From Vibrio cyclitrophicus (GTDB lineage: Bacteria > Pseudomonadota > Gammaproteobacteria > Enterobacterales > Vibrionaceae), in contig CP065366.1 in assembly GCA_023206055.1 (NCBI GenBank), forward strand, positions 1,488,001 through 1,552,000: a DNA stretch of 64,000 bases. The letters are read 5' to 3'. Both the position numbers and the translations under genes were made by a program. Positions 41,478 to 51,294 of this stretch are shown here, piece after piece. The notes beneath the pieces are model-generated. The model searched no databases and was not told where the DNA came from. It was given only the letters and a program-made list of their open reading frames with translations. Positions within the stretch are counted from its first letter, which is position 1. Each line of letters opens with the position of its first letter.

Positions 41478-42851
41478 ATGTTGCTCTCTTCAATTATTCA
41501 TCACACACGAGGTGATTTTGTTCGCAGGCTTATTGCGATTGCTCTGCCTATCACCTTGCAGAGCATTATGTTTTCAAGCCGAGGCTTGGTGGATGTGTTG
41601 ATGTTGGGCCAACTTGGCGAAGCAGACATTGCGGCTGTGGGTGTAGCGAGCCGAGCAATGTTCGTGACGACCATTATGCTGGTGGGTGTCACCACGGGCG
41701 GCGCTCTCCTTACTGCTCAATATTGGGGGGCGGGTAATAGGCAGGGTGTGAGAGAAAGTACCGCACTGACATGGCTGGTTTCGACACTGTTTGCGTTACT
41801 GACCATTGCGTTTTTCGTTTCATTTCCTGCACAAATCATGGGCGTGACAACCGACTCTCAAGAGGTCATCAACCTAGGCGTTGAATACATCGTAATTACC
41901 TCATTTAGCATGCTAGCGGTATCGTGCGTCAGCAGTATGGCCGTAGGTTTGAGAGCGATGCACAAACCTGGACTAAGCACCTTCTTTAGCGGTATCGGCA
42001 TCCTGTCTAATGTGTTCTTAAACTGGGTGCTGATCTTCGGCAACTTGGGCTTTCCTGCACTTGGAATCAAAGGTGCGGCGATTGCGACGGTGCTGAGTGG
42101 GGCGATTGAAGTCGTGACTTTGTTTGGTTATCTCTATTTCTCTAAGCATTTATTAGCTTTTAAGTTCTGCGATATTAAAGCGGCAGCTTCGATCGATAAA
42201 GTCGTTCGCTTCTTGAAGTTGTCTCTGCCGACCACGTTTAACTTCTTAGCATGGGCAGGTGGCTTATTTGCTTACCACGCCATTATGGGACAATCTGGCG
42301 TTCAAGGTCTGGCGGCACTGTCAGTAATGACGCCTGTTGAGTCTATCTCATTGAGTTTATTAATTGGCATGTCAAACGCTGCCGCCGTTTTGGTGGGTAA
42401 TCAACTTGGCGCGAAGAACAATGAAGCGGTTTACTATCAGGCATTGGGCTTAACGATTCTGTGTTTCTTAACCAGTATCGTTGTGGCCGTTTTTCTCTAC
42501 TTCGTTCAAACGCCAATACTTAATGCCTTTAGCGCACTAACGGAAGAAACCAGAGCACTCTCAGAGAAGTTTATTCTCATTTTAAGTGTCGGGATTGTTA
42601 TCCGTTCTATCCCAATGACAGTGATTGTGGGTGTATTGAGAGCGGGCGGTGATGTGAAGTTCTGCCTCTATCAAGATTTGATTGCTCAATGGGTGATTGG
42701 TATCCCACTGGCAGCCATCGCGGCTATCTATTTTAAGTTTCCACCGGAGTGGGTATATCTGCTTTTCCTAACGGAAGAAGTGCTTAAGTGGGGTGGGTCG
42801 CTCTATCGCATGAAAACAAGAAAATGGATTAAAAACCTGATAGGAAGTTGA
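41478..42851 (+). CDS. MATE-family multidrug/Na+ (H+) antiporter
   Basis: The 457-residue membrane protein has two MatE halves, with the first showing IALPITLQSIMFSSRGLVDV, MLGQLGEADIAAVGVASRAM and GGALLTAQYWGAGNRQGVRE, and the second repeating GQSGVQGLAALSVMTPVES and AAAVLVGNQLGAKNNEAV. About twelve spans are expected. Such pumps expel cationic drugs; substrates here are unknown. It stands alone, with a promoter gap to both sides. No terminator was clear. Confidence 0.9.
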   Translation: MLLSSIIHHTRGDFVRRLIAIALPITLQSIMFSSRGLVDVLMLGQLGEADIAAVGVASRAMFVTTIMLVGVTTGGALLTAQYWGAGNRQGVRESTALTWLVSTLFALLTIAFFVSFPAQIMGVTTDSQEVINLGVEYIVITSFSMLAVSCVSSMAVGLRAMHKPGLSTFFSGIGILSNVFLNWVLIFGNLGFPALGIKGAAIATVLSGAIEVVTLFGYLYFSKHLLAFKFCDIKAAASIDKVVRFLKLSLPTTFNFLAWAGGLFAYHAIMGQSGVQGLAALSVMTPVESISLSLLIGMSNAAAVLVGNQLGAKNNEAVYYQALGLTILCFLTSIVVAVFLYFVQTPILNAFSALTEETRALSEKFILILSVGIVIRSIPMTVIVGVLRAGGDVKFCLYQDLIAQWVIGIPLAAIAAIYFKFPPEWVYLLFLTEEVLKWGGSLYRMKTRKWIKNLIGS

Positions 42852-42973
42852 AGTCGGGCGCACCAATTGCATCACTTTATCGTTGGTGTGTGATCTATCT
42901 TTCAAAATACTTCCTCCTAACAGGGAATTAGTGTAGATTCTCCTTCCAAATTCTAACTAATGCGAGCTGTTTA

Positions 42974-43645
42974 ATGTTAAAGCTGTCAGACCTATGTAAG
43001 GGCTATGTCGATGGGGGGGAGTTTCACCCTGTTTTACAAGGTGCTGAATTAACATTAAACCAAGGTGACCAACTCGCATTAATGGGAGAGAGTGGTTCAG
43101 GTAAAAGTACGTTACTGAATCTTATCGCGGGTTTAGACCTGGCGGATTCAGGTGAAATTGCTTTCCCCCACTTCAATATGCACGCCTCCACTGAACGTGA
43201 CCGTACTGCTTATCGCCGAAATAATATTGGCCATATCTTCCAGCAGTTCAACTTACTGCCAACGCTTAATATTGCCGATAACATTCGTTTTTGCAGACAA
43301 TTAAAGGGTTTACCGGAAGATAAAGGACTCTGGAGACAGATTCTTTCCGCTTTAGACTTGATGCCTTTACTGGGGCGTTATCCTGAAGAGGCGTCTGGTG
43401 GCCAACAACAACGTGCGGCAATTGCTCGTGCTTTGTATATGGAACCTAAAATTTTGTTGGCCGATGAACCAACAGGAAGCTTAGATGAACGTAATGCTGA
43501 AGCGGTAATGCGTTTGCTGACTTCTTTGGCTCGTCAGTTAGAGTGTACCTTGCTACTGGTGACGCACAGTGAAAAAGTAGCGCTCCATATGGATGGTCGT
43601 ATCCGTCTGCAAGGAGGGCAACTGCATGTCATGGCCCGTAGTTAA
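42974..43645 (+). CDS. attE: ABC export ATPase of the AttEFGH/LolD type
   Basis: The 223-residue ATPase has Walker A GESGSGKSTLLNLIAGLD (residues about 38-55), Q-loop FQQFNLLPTL, signature ASGGQQQRAAIARALYM, Walker B ILLADEPTGSLDERN and the switch-His LLLVTHSEK. It pairs with the large FtsX-type permease that starts within its last 20 bases. Together with the CrtC-like protein downstream the set matches the AttEFGH system of Vibrio. The substrate of that system is not established. Confidence 0.85.
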   Translation: MLKLSDLCKGYVDGGEFHPVLQGAELTLNQGDQLALMGESGSGKSTLLNLIAGLDLADSGEIAFPHFNMHASTERDRTAYRRNNIGHIFQQFNLLPTLNIADNIRFCRQLKGLPEDKGLWRQILSALDLMPLLGRYPEEASGGQQQRAAIARALYMEPKILLADEPTGSLDERNAEAVMRLLTSLARQLECTLLLVTHSEKVALHMDGRIRLQGGQLHVMARS

Positions 43646-46073
43646 GGCGCTACTCGGTCACTATCGACGTTACCCACTGCAGATTATTTTGGTATGGCTT
43701 GGTTTAACCCTCGGCGTATCGCTTTTGGTTGGTGTTACTGCTATCAATCAACACGCCAAGCAAAGCTATGCGCATGGCGAAAAACTCTTTTCGAATCCTC
43801 TTCCTTATCGTATTCGACCAAAACACAACGCCAATAAAATTCCGCAAGGTTTTTATATTCAACTTCGCCGTGAAGGCTTTCAACAGTGCTCTCCTTTTGA
43901 CCACCATCGTATCACTGATGAAAACGGCGCGAACTTCATGCTAATTGGCTTAGACCCTGTGTCTATGCTTCAGCCAGGCGTTGCGTTAAAAGATCTCACC
44001 ACCTTAAATTTAATGAAACCGCCATATCCAATCCTTGTCAGTGATGATCTCGCTGAACACATGGAGTGGAAGCACGGTGACTACATCCATCTGATGGATG
44101 GATCTGAATTAGGGCCTGTGGCTGTTGATCAAGACAATATAATTAATGGTACAAGGCTGATTGCGGATATCTCATTGCTCCGAATGCTTAAACGCAGTGC
44201 CGGGCTTTCAGTGATTGCATGTTCAGACATGTCCACTGAGAAGTTTGAGCGTCTTAAAAACATGCTACCCAATGGTTTAACGATCTCTCGTAGCTCTAAG
44301 GCAGAGCTTGAGTCGCTAACCAGTGCGTTCCACTTAAATCTAAAAGCGATGGGTATGCTGTCGTTTGTGGTTGGCTTATTCATTTTCTATCAAGCCATGT
44401 CGCTGTCATTTATTCAGCGCCAGCCGTTAGTCGGAATCTTAAGACAAACAGGTGTATCGGGATGGCAACTGGCTAAAGCGCTTTGCTTAGAGTTGCTGCT
44501 ATTGGTCGTATTGAGCTGGATCTGCGGTAATGTATTCGGGGTCATGTTAGCTAACCAATTGTTACCTGCGGTATCTTCAAGTTTAGGCGACTTATACGAC
44601 GCCAACGTTGGCTTAACGATCGACTGGAATTGGCGATGGAGTGGCTACAGCTTGTTGATGGCGTTACTTGGTGCGTTTTTAGCGTGTGCTTGGCCACTGG
44701 TTCGTCTGCTTCGTTCACAGCCGATTCGTTTGACATCTCGCTTATCTTTGATGCGCTTTGCTGGTACTGAGTTCACTTGGCAGGCTTTGATTGGTTGCGG
44801 TTTCTTGGTTGCAGCTGTCGCTGTGTATCAAGCCCCTCAGACTCAGGAAACGGGTTTTGCGATTATCGCACTAATGCTGATTAGTGTGGCTCTATTTACC
44901 CCGTTTTTGATGTGGAAGTTATTTAACAGCCTTTCTTATTCATTGCGCTGGGTTCGTGCTCGTTGGTTCTTTGCTGATGCAGCTTCAAGTATGAGCTACC
45001 GCGGTGTGGCGACGATGGCCTTTATGTTGGCCTTAACAGCCAATATTGGTGTAGAAACTATGGTCGGTAGTTTTAGAGATACCACTGATAAATGGCTAAC
45101 ACAGCGCTTGGCTGCCGATCTTTATATTTACCCAACCAACAACGCCGCTGCTCGTATGAGTAACTGGCTATCTGACCAGCCTGAAGTGGATTCGGTTTGG
45201 TGGCGTTGGGAGAAAGATCTTGCGTCTCCAGTCGGCAGCATTCAGGTGGTCAGTACAGGTCCTTCTGAAGGTGAACTAGAAGCACTGACCATTAAATTAG
45301 GTATTCCGAATTACTGGTATCACTTACATCACTCTAAAGGTGTATTGATCAGTGAATCGATGTCTCTCAAGCTGGGGATTCGCCCAGGCGACTACATTGA
45401 CCTCTATGACAACCTCGGCTCTGGTTGGCAGGTGGTCGGCGTTTATTACGATTATGGCAACCCTTACCATCAAGTTATGATGTCACATCGAAACTGGCTG
45501 TATGGGTTTGCAGGGCGGGGCAATGTGGGCCTTGGCGTAATACTCAAAGACGATGTTAATTCATTAGGGCTTCGCAGCCGATTAGAAAACGTATTCAGGC
45601 TTGGCTCGGAGCGTGTTTTTGATAACAACAATATCCACAGTCAAGCGATGCGAGTGTTTGATAGGACGTTCGCGATTGCAGATACGTTAGGAAACATCAC
45701 CTTGGTTATCGCTGTCTTCGGTATTTTCTTCGCGACGGTTGCGGGTGAAGTGTCTCGACAGAGGCATATTTCCTTGCAGCGCTGTTTAGGGGTATCGGCG
45801 AAAGAGCTGATTCTGACAGGTAGCTTACAGCTGTTTGTGTTTGGGCTTATTTCCTCCTTAATTGCGATTCCTCTCGGTTTAGCGTTAGCGAGCCTAATTG
45901 TTGATATCGTGATAAAGCAGTCTTTTGGCTGGTCACTCGAGTTACAAGTGATTCCTTGGGACTATTTGCAGACATTTGCGTGGGCCATGGCAGCATTGAT
46001 GTTAGCTGGTGCTTTACCAGTGATGAGAATGATTCGGAACACTCCGATGAAGTCATTGAGGGATGCGCTTTAG
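43626..46073 (+). CDS. FtsX/MacB-type ABC permease, fused AttF-AttG
   Basis: The 815-residue protein has two FtsX-like halves. The first contains TM start YPLQIILVWLGLTLGVSLLV and a periplasmic domain to about residue 240, then spans around MLSFVVGLFIFYQAMSL. The second has its own N-terminal span and periplasmic region (around SMSYRGVATMAFMLALTA), with C-terminal spans near residues 695-805 (ITLVIAVFGIFFATVAGEVS). Double length suggests fusion of AttF and AttG. Start ATG has AAGGAGGG within the ATPase gene. Confidence 0.85.
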   Translation: MSWPVVKALLGHYRRYPLQIILVWLGLTLGVSLLVGVTAINQHAKQSYAHGEKLFSNPLPYRIRPKHNANKIPQGFYIQLRREGFQQCSPFDHHRITDENGANFMLIGLDPVSMLQPGVALKDLTTLNLMKPPYPILVSDDLAEHMEWKHGDYIHLMDGSELGPVAVDQDNIINGTRLIADISLLRMLKRSAGLSVIACSDMSTEKFERLKNMLPNGLTISRSSKAELESLTSAFHLNLKAMGMLSFVVGLFIFYQAMSLSFIQRQPLVGILRQTGVSGWQLAKALCLELLLLVVLSWICGNVFGVMLANQLLPAVSSSLGDLYDANVGLTIDWNWRWSGYSLLMALLGAFLACAWPLVRLLRSQPIRLTSRLSLMRFAGTEFTWQALIGCGFLVAAVAVYQAPQTQETGFAIIALMLISVALFTPFLMWKLFNSLSYSLRWVRARWFFADAASSMSYRGVATMAFMLALTANIGVETMVGSFRDTTDKWLTQRLAADLYIYPTNNAAARMSNWLSDQPEVDSVWWRWEKDLASPVGSIQVVSTGPSEGELEALTIKLGIPNYWYHLHHSKGVLISESMSLKLGIRPGDYIDLYDNLGSGWQVVGVYYDYGNPYHQVMMSHRNWLYGFAGRGNVGLGVILKDDVNSLGLRSRLENVFRLGSERVFDNNNIHSQAMRVFDRTFAIADTLGNITLVIAVFGIFFATVAGEVSRQRHISLQRCLGVSAKELILTGSLQLFVFGLISSLIAIPLGLALASLIVDIVIKQSFGWSLELQVIPWDYLQTFAWAMAALMLAGALPVMRMIRNTPMKSLRDAL

Positions 46074-46074
46074 T

Positions 46075-47211
46075 ATGTTTTTAATGAATAGTTCAACGAA
46101 GGTAAGACAACGAATCCTGTCTTCTCTTTTATTAATCAGTTTCTTCGGCATCTTTTTAAGTGTTTGGGGATATTACTCCTATTTCATCGATCCTGGTGAA
46201 AAGGGCGTGAATGAAGTTAACTCAGTATTGGTTAATGAACACTTCAATGTGTTCGAGCCTGTATTGCCAGACCGCAACGTTTCGCTACCACAAGATTTTA
46301 AGTTCCACCCAGAGTTTCAACATGAGTGGTGGCATTACTTTGCGTCTTTGAAAGGTGATGACGGCAAAGACTATTCGGTTCAGTGGAGCTTTTTCCGTAT
46401 CGCCACGGACGAACGTGAAACTCCTGGGTGGCAAAGCCCTCAAGTCTATATCTCAAACGTAGTGGTCTCTTCTAAGTCAAAAGTATGGAAAGAGCAGCGC
46501 ATGGCTCGTGGCGGTATTGGCCAAGCGGGAATGACCAATCGCCCATTCAGACTTTGGATTGATAACTGGAACTGGCGCGCACTCGGCAACACACCATTCC
46601 CTGGACGCCTTCAAGTGCAAACTGACACGTTTGGACTTGAGCTCGACACCATTGCAAAAGGGCCCTATGTGCTCAACGGTGAGAACGGCTATCAGAAAAA
46701 ACACGACTTATTGCCTGTCGCGTCTTATAACTTCAGCGCCCCATTTTTATCTTTGAGCGGTGTATTGAACTTAGACGGCGTTGCTAAAAAAGTGGAAGGA
46801 ACAGCGTGGGTACATAAAGAGTGGGGCAGCGGCTTACTTGGTGTGGGCCAACAAGGTTGGGATTGGTTTGTATTTAACCTCGATGACGGTACTGCGTTGA
46901 GCATTAACCGTTATCGTCATAACCAACAACTGCCTTACGTATTCGGTACATTAGCAACGCGCTCAGGCAAAGTTTATCAATTAACGGAATCTGATATTTC
47001 CATTCAACCGTTGCAAAATACAACGTTGATGAATGGAAGACGGATGCCCCTGCAATGGATCATTAATGTCCCTAAGCACGATATCAACCTGACGACACGC
47101 ATTATACGCAGAGATATGTGGCTTCCATTTGTCATACCATATTGGGAAGGGCCAATAAGGGCGAGTGGGAGCCATGAAGCGACCGGTTTTATGCAGTTAA
47201 CCGGCTACTAA
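46075..47211 (+). CDS. attH: AttH-like lipocalin-fold protein (CrtC/hydroxyneurosporene-synthase family)
   Basis: The 378-residue protein has one N-terminal membrane anchor (LLLISFFGIFLSVWGYYSYF) and a two-lobed lipocalin domain: FKFHPEFQHEWWHYFASLKG (about residues 75-95), VQWSFFRIATDE, GTAWVHKEWGSGLLG and WDWFVFNLDDGTALSI. This is the CrtC/AttH pattern. Although the family includes carotenoid hydratases, Vibrio AttH proteins belong to an ABC export system of unknown cargo. Starts at 46063 or 46084 are also possible; 46075 best fits the GAGGG spacing. Confidence 0.85.
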   Translation: MFLMNSSTKVRQRILSSLLLISFFGIFLSVWGYYSYFIDPGEKGVNEVNSVLVNEHFNVFEPVLPDRNVSLPQDFKFHPEFQHEWWHYFASLKGDDGKDYSVQWSFFRIATDERETPGWQSPQVYISNVVVSSKSKVWKEQRMARGGIGQAGMTNRPFRLWIDNWNWRALGNTPFPGRLQVQTDTFGLELDTIAKGPYVLNGENGYQKKHDLLPVASYNFSAPFLSLSGVLNLDGVAKKVEGTAWVHKEWGSGLLGVGQQGWDWFVFNLDDGTALSINRYRHNQQLPYVFGTLATRSGKVYQLTESDISIQPLQNTTLMNGRRMPLQWIINVPKHDINLTTRIIRRDMWLPFVIPYWEGPIRASGSHEATGFMQLTGY

Positions 47212-47220
47212 AAAACACCT

Positions 47221-47247
47221 AAGGCTATCATTTGATAGCCTTTTTTT
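47221..47247 (+). terminator. Rho-independent terminator of the att operon
   Basis: AAGGCTATCA/TGATAGCCTT stem of 10 bp followed by TTTTTTT. Confidence 0.85.
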
Positions 47248-47486
47248 ATGCCTTCTACTTTTCTTCAGCCTCAATGAATTGTGCATACAGGTTCGATAAT
47301 CTCATCTATACTTAATTCATGGCGCATAACAATATTATGGAATATACGACGTATTGTTTAGTATTTGTAGGAAAAACCGAAGTTAAACATCCGAAGAAGT
47401 GATTATCTATCAATTAAACTTGGATATAAACTCGTGGCTATTCTTTGTTATTCGTTTATTTAAATAATAAATATAAGGGCGAAATC
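47248..47486 (+). promoter_or_regulatory. nhaA upstream region
   Basis: About 240 bp before nhaA with AT-rich promoter-like sequence and an AAGGG ribosome site at 47476-47480. I did not recognise a specific riboswitch or operator. No gene present. Confidence 0.4.
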
Positions 47487-48653
47487 ATGACCGACGTCAT
47501 CCGTGACTTCTTTAAAATGGAATCTGCTGGCGGCATCATACTAGTCATCGCTGCGGCGATCGCAATGTTTGTAGCAAACTCACCACTGAACGAAATGTAC
47601 CAAGGCGTACTTCACAGTTACGTTCTTGGTATGTCTGTGTCTCACTGGATTAACGATGGCTTAATGGCTGTCTTCTTTCTTCTTATCGGCTTAGAAGTTA
47701 AGCGCGAACTTTTAGAAGGCGCATTAAAGTCTAAAGAGACAGCAATCTTCCCAGCTATCGCAGCTGTGGGTGGTATGCTAGCTCCTGCACTTATTTACGT
47801 GCTATTTAACTCAAGTAACCCTGAAGCGCTTCAAGGTTGGGCTATTCCAGCAGCAACTGATATCGCATTCGCACTGGGTATTATGGCTCTTCTTGGTAAC
47901 CGTGTACCGGTAAGCTTGAAGGTATTCCTGCTAGCGCTGGCAATTATTGACGACCTAGGTGTTGTTGTTATCATTGCACTGTTCTACTCAGGCGACCTAT
48001 CAACGCTAGCACTTACAGTTGGCTTTATCGCGACTGGTGTGTTGTTTATGCTAAACAACAAGCATGTGACTAAGCTAAGCGTTTACCTCATTGTTGGTGC
48101 TATTCTGTGGTTCGCAGTATTGAAGTCTGGTGTTCACGCAACATTGGCTGGTGTAGTAATTGGTTTTGCTATTCCACTGAAAGGCAATAAAGGTGAGCGT
48201 TCACCGCTGAAACACCTAGAGCATGCTCTGCACCCATACGTCGCTTTTGCAATTTTGCCAGTCTTTGCTTTTGCAAACGCAGGTATTTCATTGGAAGGTA
48301 TCTCAATCTCAAGCCTAACAGGTATGCTACCGCTTGGTATCGCTATGGGTCTATTGGTTGGTAAGCCTCTTGGTATCTTTGCATTCAGCTGGGGTGCGGT
48401 GAAACTGGGTGTCGCTAAGCTCCCTGAAGGTGTGAACTTTATGAACATCTTCGCAGTATCTGTGCTGTGTGGTATTGGTTTTACAATGTCTATCTTTATC
48501 TCTTCGTTAGCGTTTGGCCCAACGAACGCAGATTTTGACACACTAGCTCGACTAGGCATCCTGATGGGGTCTACAACAGCTGCAATTTTGGGTTACTTCC
48601 TGTTAAGCGTTTCTTTACCGAAAACAGCAAAGCAACAAGAAGTAAAACTATAA
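47487..48653 (+). CDS. nhaA: Na+/H+ antiporter NhaA
   Basis: The 388-residue protein is a full NhaA: FFKMESAGGIILVIAAAIAM at the start, the helix II region GLMAVFFLLIGLEVKRELLEG, and helices IV/V with ATDIAFALG (residues about 133) and the essential paired Asp in LAIIDDLGVVVIIA (about 162-165). It swaps external protons for internal Na+ and is active at alkaline pH. It is monocistronic, consistent with a marine bacterium under Na+ load. The ATG at 47487 fits family length; an upstream TTG at 47445 adds an atypical stretch. Confidence 0.95.
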   Translation: MTDVIRDFFKMESAGGIILVIAAAIAMFVANSPLNEMYQGVLHSYVLGMSVSHWINDGLMAVFFLLIGLEVKRELLEGALKSKETAIFPAIAAVGGMLAPALIYVLFNSSNPEALQGWAIPAATDIAFALGIMALLGNRVPVSLKVFLLALAIIDDLGVVVIIALFYSGDLSTLALTVGFIATGVLFMLNNKHVTKLSVYLIVGAILWFAVLKSGVHATLAGVVIGFAIPLKGNKGERSPLKHLEHALHPYVAFAILPVFAFANAGISLEGISISSLTGMLPLGIAMGLLVGKPLGIFAFSWGAVKLGVAKLPEGVNFMNIFAVSVLCGIGFTMSIFISSLAFGPTNADFDTLARLGILMGSTTAAILGYFLLSVSLPKTAKQQEVKL

Positions 48654-48660
48654 TTAGCGA

Positions 48661-48684
48661 TAGGCTCGTTTAACGGCGAGCCTA
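48661..48684 (+). terminator. Stem-loop after nhaA
   Basis: TAGGCTCG/CGAGCCTA, 8-bp stem, eight bases after the nhaA stop. No clear T-tract. Confidence 0.55.
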
Positions 48685-48770
48685 TTCACTGATTAACAAG
48701 CTCATTTCTGAGTAGCAAGGCGAGTCACAGAATCATCCTCCCCGATTCATGTGACAACAAAGAACAAAAA

Positions 48771-48798
48771 AGCCGTGATAGGGTTTCCTATCACGGCT
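48771..48798 (-). terminator. Terminator of the TolC-OmpA operon, probably bidirectional
   Basis: AGCCGTGATAGG/CCTATCACGGCT, perfect 12-bp stem with a T-run on the minus strand (AAAAAA on plus at 48765-48771). Confidence 0.75.
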
Positions 48799-48926
48799 TT
48801 ATTGATCCTAATTGCTAGTGTTTTTAGTTTGGTTAGCTATTGATGATCTAAAACTCCTAGATTCAACTCTTTATTTGAAAGGTTGAGTTGCAGACCGTTT
48901 TGGATGAGCAGAATGACAGTGTCACG

Positions 48927-49538
48927 TTATTTTTCTAGCGTGGTAAATATGGTCCACTCCTCGACGATCTGCTCATTCAGCCCGACAACCGTTGCTGTTA
49001 CTCGACGGTTCAGTGCATGAGAAGTAGCATCGTTGCCATCGCTCTCTAAGCGGTTTTCACCGTAACCGACAACTCTTACTCGGCTCGGGTCTATACCATT
49101 CGACAACAATTCATCTTCAACGTGGTGAGCGCGTTTTTTTGATAGCTCTAAGTTGTATTCACTCGCGCCGACTTTACTGGCGTAACCTTGAATTTCTATC
49201 GATGCACTTTGGTAGGTTTCTAAGAACTCAGCCATGGTAGTGATTTGATCTGAGAAGATAGGGTTAACTTCATAGGAGTCATTGGCGAAGAGGATGTTCA
49301 GCTGTCTGACTTCTTCTGAGCGAATAGTCTCGCCACAACCTTCATTATCAACTAATGACGCTCTAGGTGTACTTGGGCAGGTATCTCGTGCATTGACCAC
49401 CCCATCGTTATCATCGTCTTGCAGGTCTGAAATTTGCTCCGCTTCTGGCGTTTCTATGTAGGGCTCTTCATTTTGGCTAGAGCATGCACATAGCGTTATC
49501 GTTAATGCGGAAAGCAATAAATAAGGTTTTTTCATCAT
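48927..49538 (-). CDS. OmpA-family outer-membrane lipoprotein with TSP3-like repeat
   Basis: The 203-residue protein has a lipoprotein signal (LLLSALTITLCACSS, lipid-bearing Cys in ACS), a short Ca-binding TSP3-like segment (DLQDDDNDGVVNARDTCPST, about residues 40-60) and a peptidoglycan-binding OmpA domain (IEIQGYASKVGASEYNLELS, then RVRVVGYGENRL and LNRRVTATVVG). Its ATG overlaps the stop of the TolC-like gene (TAATG). Such pairs accompany type I secretion of large adhesins. No adhesin or ABC/HlyD genes are nearby. Confidence 0.88.
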   Translation of the reverse strand: MMKKPYLLLSALTITLCACSSQNEEPYIETPEAEQISDLQDDDNDGVVNARDTCPSTPRASLVDNEGCGETIRSEEVRQLNILFANDSYEVNPIFSDQITTMAEFLETYQSASIEIQGYASKVGASEYNLELSKKRAHHVEDELLSNGIDPSRVRVVGYGENRLESDGNDATSHALNRRVTATVVGLNEQIVEEWTIFTTLEK

Positions 49539-50845
49539 TAATACTCCACGGCCGTTGTCCACTCGTCTGGAATGTCGACCAGTAGAGCGTTCAATAGAGA
49601 GCCTGTCGCGTTCATTACACGGTATTTAGCGTACTGTTCAGAGTAATGCGCATCTAAGTAATCTTTACGGGCTTCAAACAATTCGTTTTCAGTGTTAAGC
49701 AGGTCAAGGAGCGTACGTTTGCCGATTCGATATTGTTTCTCATAAGCGATAACGGTTTCTGACGCCGAATCCACGTGATCAGACAAGAAGTTCTTTTGTT
49801 GCAACGTCAGGTCCAATGCACTCCAAGATAGGCGAAGGCCTTCTTCCACTTGTCGATAAGCACGATCTCTTAGATCCTTCGCTTTATTAAGTTGGTAAGC
49901 TGCAGCTTCTGAATTGGCACTATCGGTACCACCGTTGTAGAGGTTGTATCGCATTCTTAACATAGCCAACGTCTCTTGACTCGAACCTTCATCGCCTCCC
50001 GCATCATCGCGCCATGATTGAGATGCCTCGATAGAGAAAGTCGGGTAGTTAACCCCTTTTGATTGTTTGTACTGGAAGTGCGCCGAATCGACATCTGCAG
50101 TTGCGACTTTGATTACCGGGTGTTGGTCCAAAGCATCAACAAGGGCGTCTGATAATGACAGAGGAATCATAGAAATATCGGCTCTTGGGTAAACTAAGCC
50201 AAGTGGTTCTTGACCCACTATTCTTCTAAATTGAGTGTGGGTATCAATTAGGTTGTTCTGTGCGGCTAATAAATTGCCGTGCGCTTTTGCAATCCTAGCT
50301 TCTACTTGAGATACATCTGCGGTTGAGCCTATGCCTGAGACTGCACGTTTTTTGATGTCTTTATAGATTTTCTTGTGGATAGCAAGGTTACTTTCCGAAA
50401 GGGCTAAAACTTCAGTTGCTTTGACTGCATCCAGGTAGATCTGTGTGACCTCTAGCGCTTTGTCTTCGGCATCCGCGAGTAATTGTAAGCGAACCGATTC
50501 CGCTTCTGCGGCAGTACGGTCAATATCATTGAGAGTCGACGAACCATCCCACAGCAACTGAGTGAGGGATATGGTGGCTTCCTTTCGTGTGAGATCGGTA
50601 TCAGGACCGTTGTTTGGCGCAGGGTTTATGCCTTCATAGCCAATACCAGCATCAAGATCGATACTCGGCCTATAAGCTCCACCTGCGGCATCATTTCGTT
50701 TTTGGACACTCACAAACTCATTAAAAATACTTTTTATTTCAGGATTGGTAGCCAAGGTAATGGCAACGGCCTGTTCTAAAGTCTGAGCAGAGAGTGGAGT
50801 TGCAATAGCCAAGCAACAGATGATGGGTAATTTAAACAGTCTCAA
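49538..50845 (-). CDS. TolC-family outer-membrane efflux/secretion protein (LapE/AggA-like)
   Basis: The 435-residue protein has a signal peptide (FKLPIICCLAIATPLSA) and two OEP repeats with long helices (LEQAVAITLATNPEIKSIFN, AEAESVRLQLLADAEDKALE, VIAYEKQYRIGKRTLLDLLN, about residue 360). The latter motif YRIGKRTLLDLLN is typical of type I secretion TolC relatives. It would form a trimeric channel across the outer membrane. First gene of a two-gene operon with the OmpA lipoprotein. Its cargo is not visible here. Confidence 0.88.
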   Translation of the reverse strand: MRLFKLPIICCLAIATPLSAQTLEQAVAITLATNPEIKSIFNEFVSVQKRNDAAGGAYRPSIDLDAGIGYEGINPAPNNGPDTDLTRKEATISLTQLLWDGSSTLNDIDRTAAEAESVRLQLLADAEDKALEVTQIYLDAVKATEVLALSESNLAIHKKIYKDIKKRAVSGIGSTADVSQVEARIAKAHGNLLAAQNNLIDTHTQFRRIVGQEPLGLVYPRADISMIPLSLSDALVDALDQHPVIKVATADVDSAHFQYKQSKGVNYPTFSIEASQSWRDDAGGDEGSSQETLAMLRMRYNLYNGGTDSANSEAAAYQLNKAKDLRDRAYRQVEEGLRLSWSALDLTLQQKNFLSDHVDSASETVIAYEKQYRIGKRTLLDLLNTENELFEARKDYLDAHYSEQYAKYRVMNATGSLLNALLVDIPDEWTTAVEY

Positions 50846-51263
50846 AGTAGGTCTCCTTCTACTTTTAAAAGCTCCCGCCTCCTCCCAACTAGCGTTTAAC
50901 TACTTAATTGAGAAGGGTATTAAACGAAGCTTAGGACATCTGCAAGAAATTGCTAAGTTTGTTGGCTTTATTTCGAATGTAAGTCTCTATCTCTATTGAT
51001 TAATTTGCCAGTAGTGACAGGTGACAAGCTTCGAGTCGATGTCTTGAAAATAAAGGCAAGGTTAGAATTCGGCTTGGGCAGAGATTGGTAAATGTTGGTT
51101 AGGAGGTTGTTTGAAATACGTATCTCAGTGAGACCAATGTGCCAAGCGTGGTAGTTCGATTTTTAGGAAAAAATGACAATATATAAAGAATCGAACGCGC
51201 TGTTTAGTTTGTCGTTGTAGCAGTGAAGAAGGGGTAAGTAAGGTTTCACCCTAAACAACAAAC
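50846..51263. other. Gene-free stretch upstream of the TolC operon
   Basis: Promoter region of the TolC-OmpA operon plus spacer. No gene or named RNA was recognised. Confidence 0.4.
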
Positions 51264-51294
51264 AAAAAAAAGCCCAAACCAACGTGGTTTGGGC
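51264..51294 (-). terminator. Strong terminator on the minus strand without a visible gene
   Basis: GCCCAAACC/GGTTTGGGC 9-bp stem (51272-51294) followed on the minus strand by a run of eight T. The minus-strand stretch just upstream (51295-51500) has no gene, so it may end a small RNA, or act on plus-strand transcripts only weakly. Confidence 0.6.

Noticed and set aside
47248..47486. Possible Na+-sensing riboswitch before nhaA
   Set aside because: No structure I can match to a known motif by eye.
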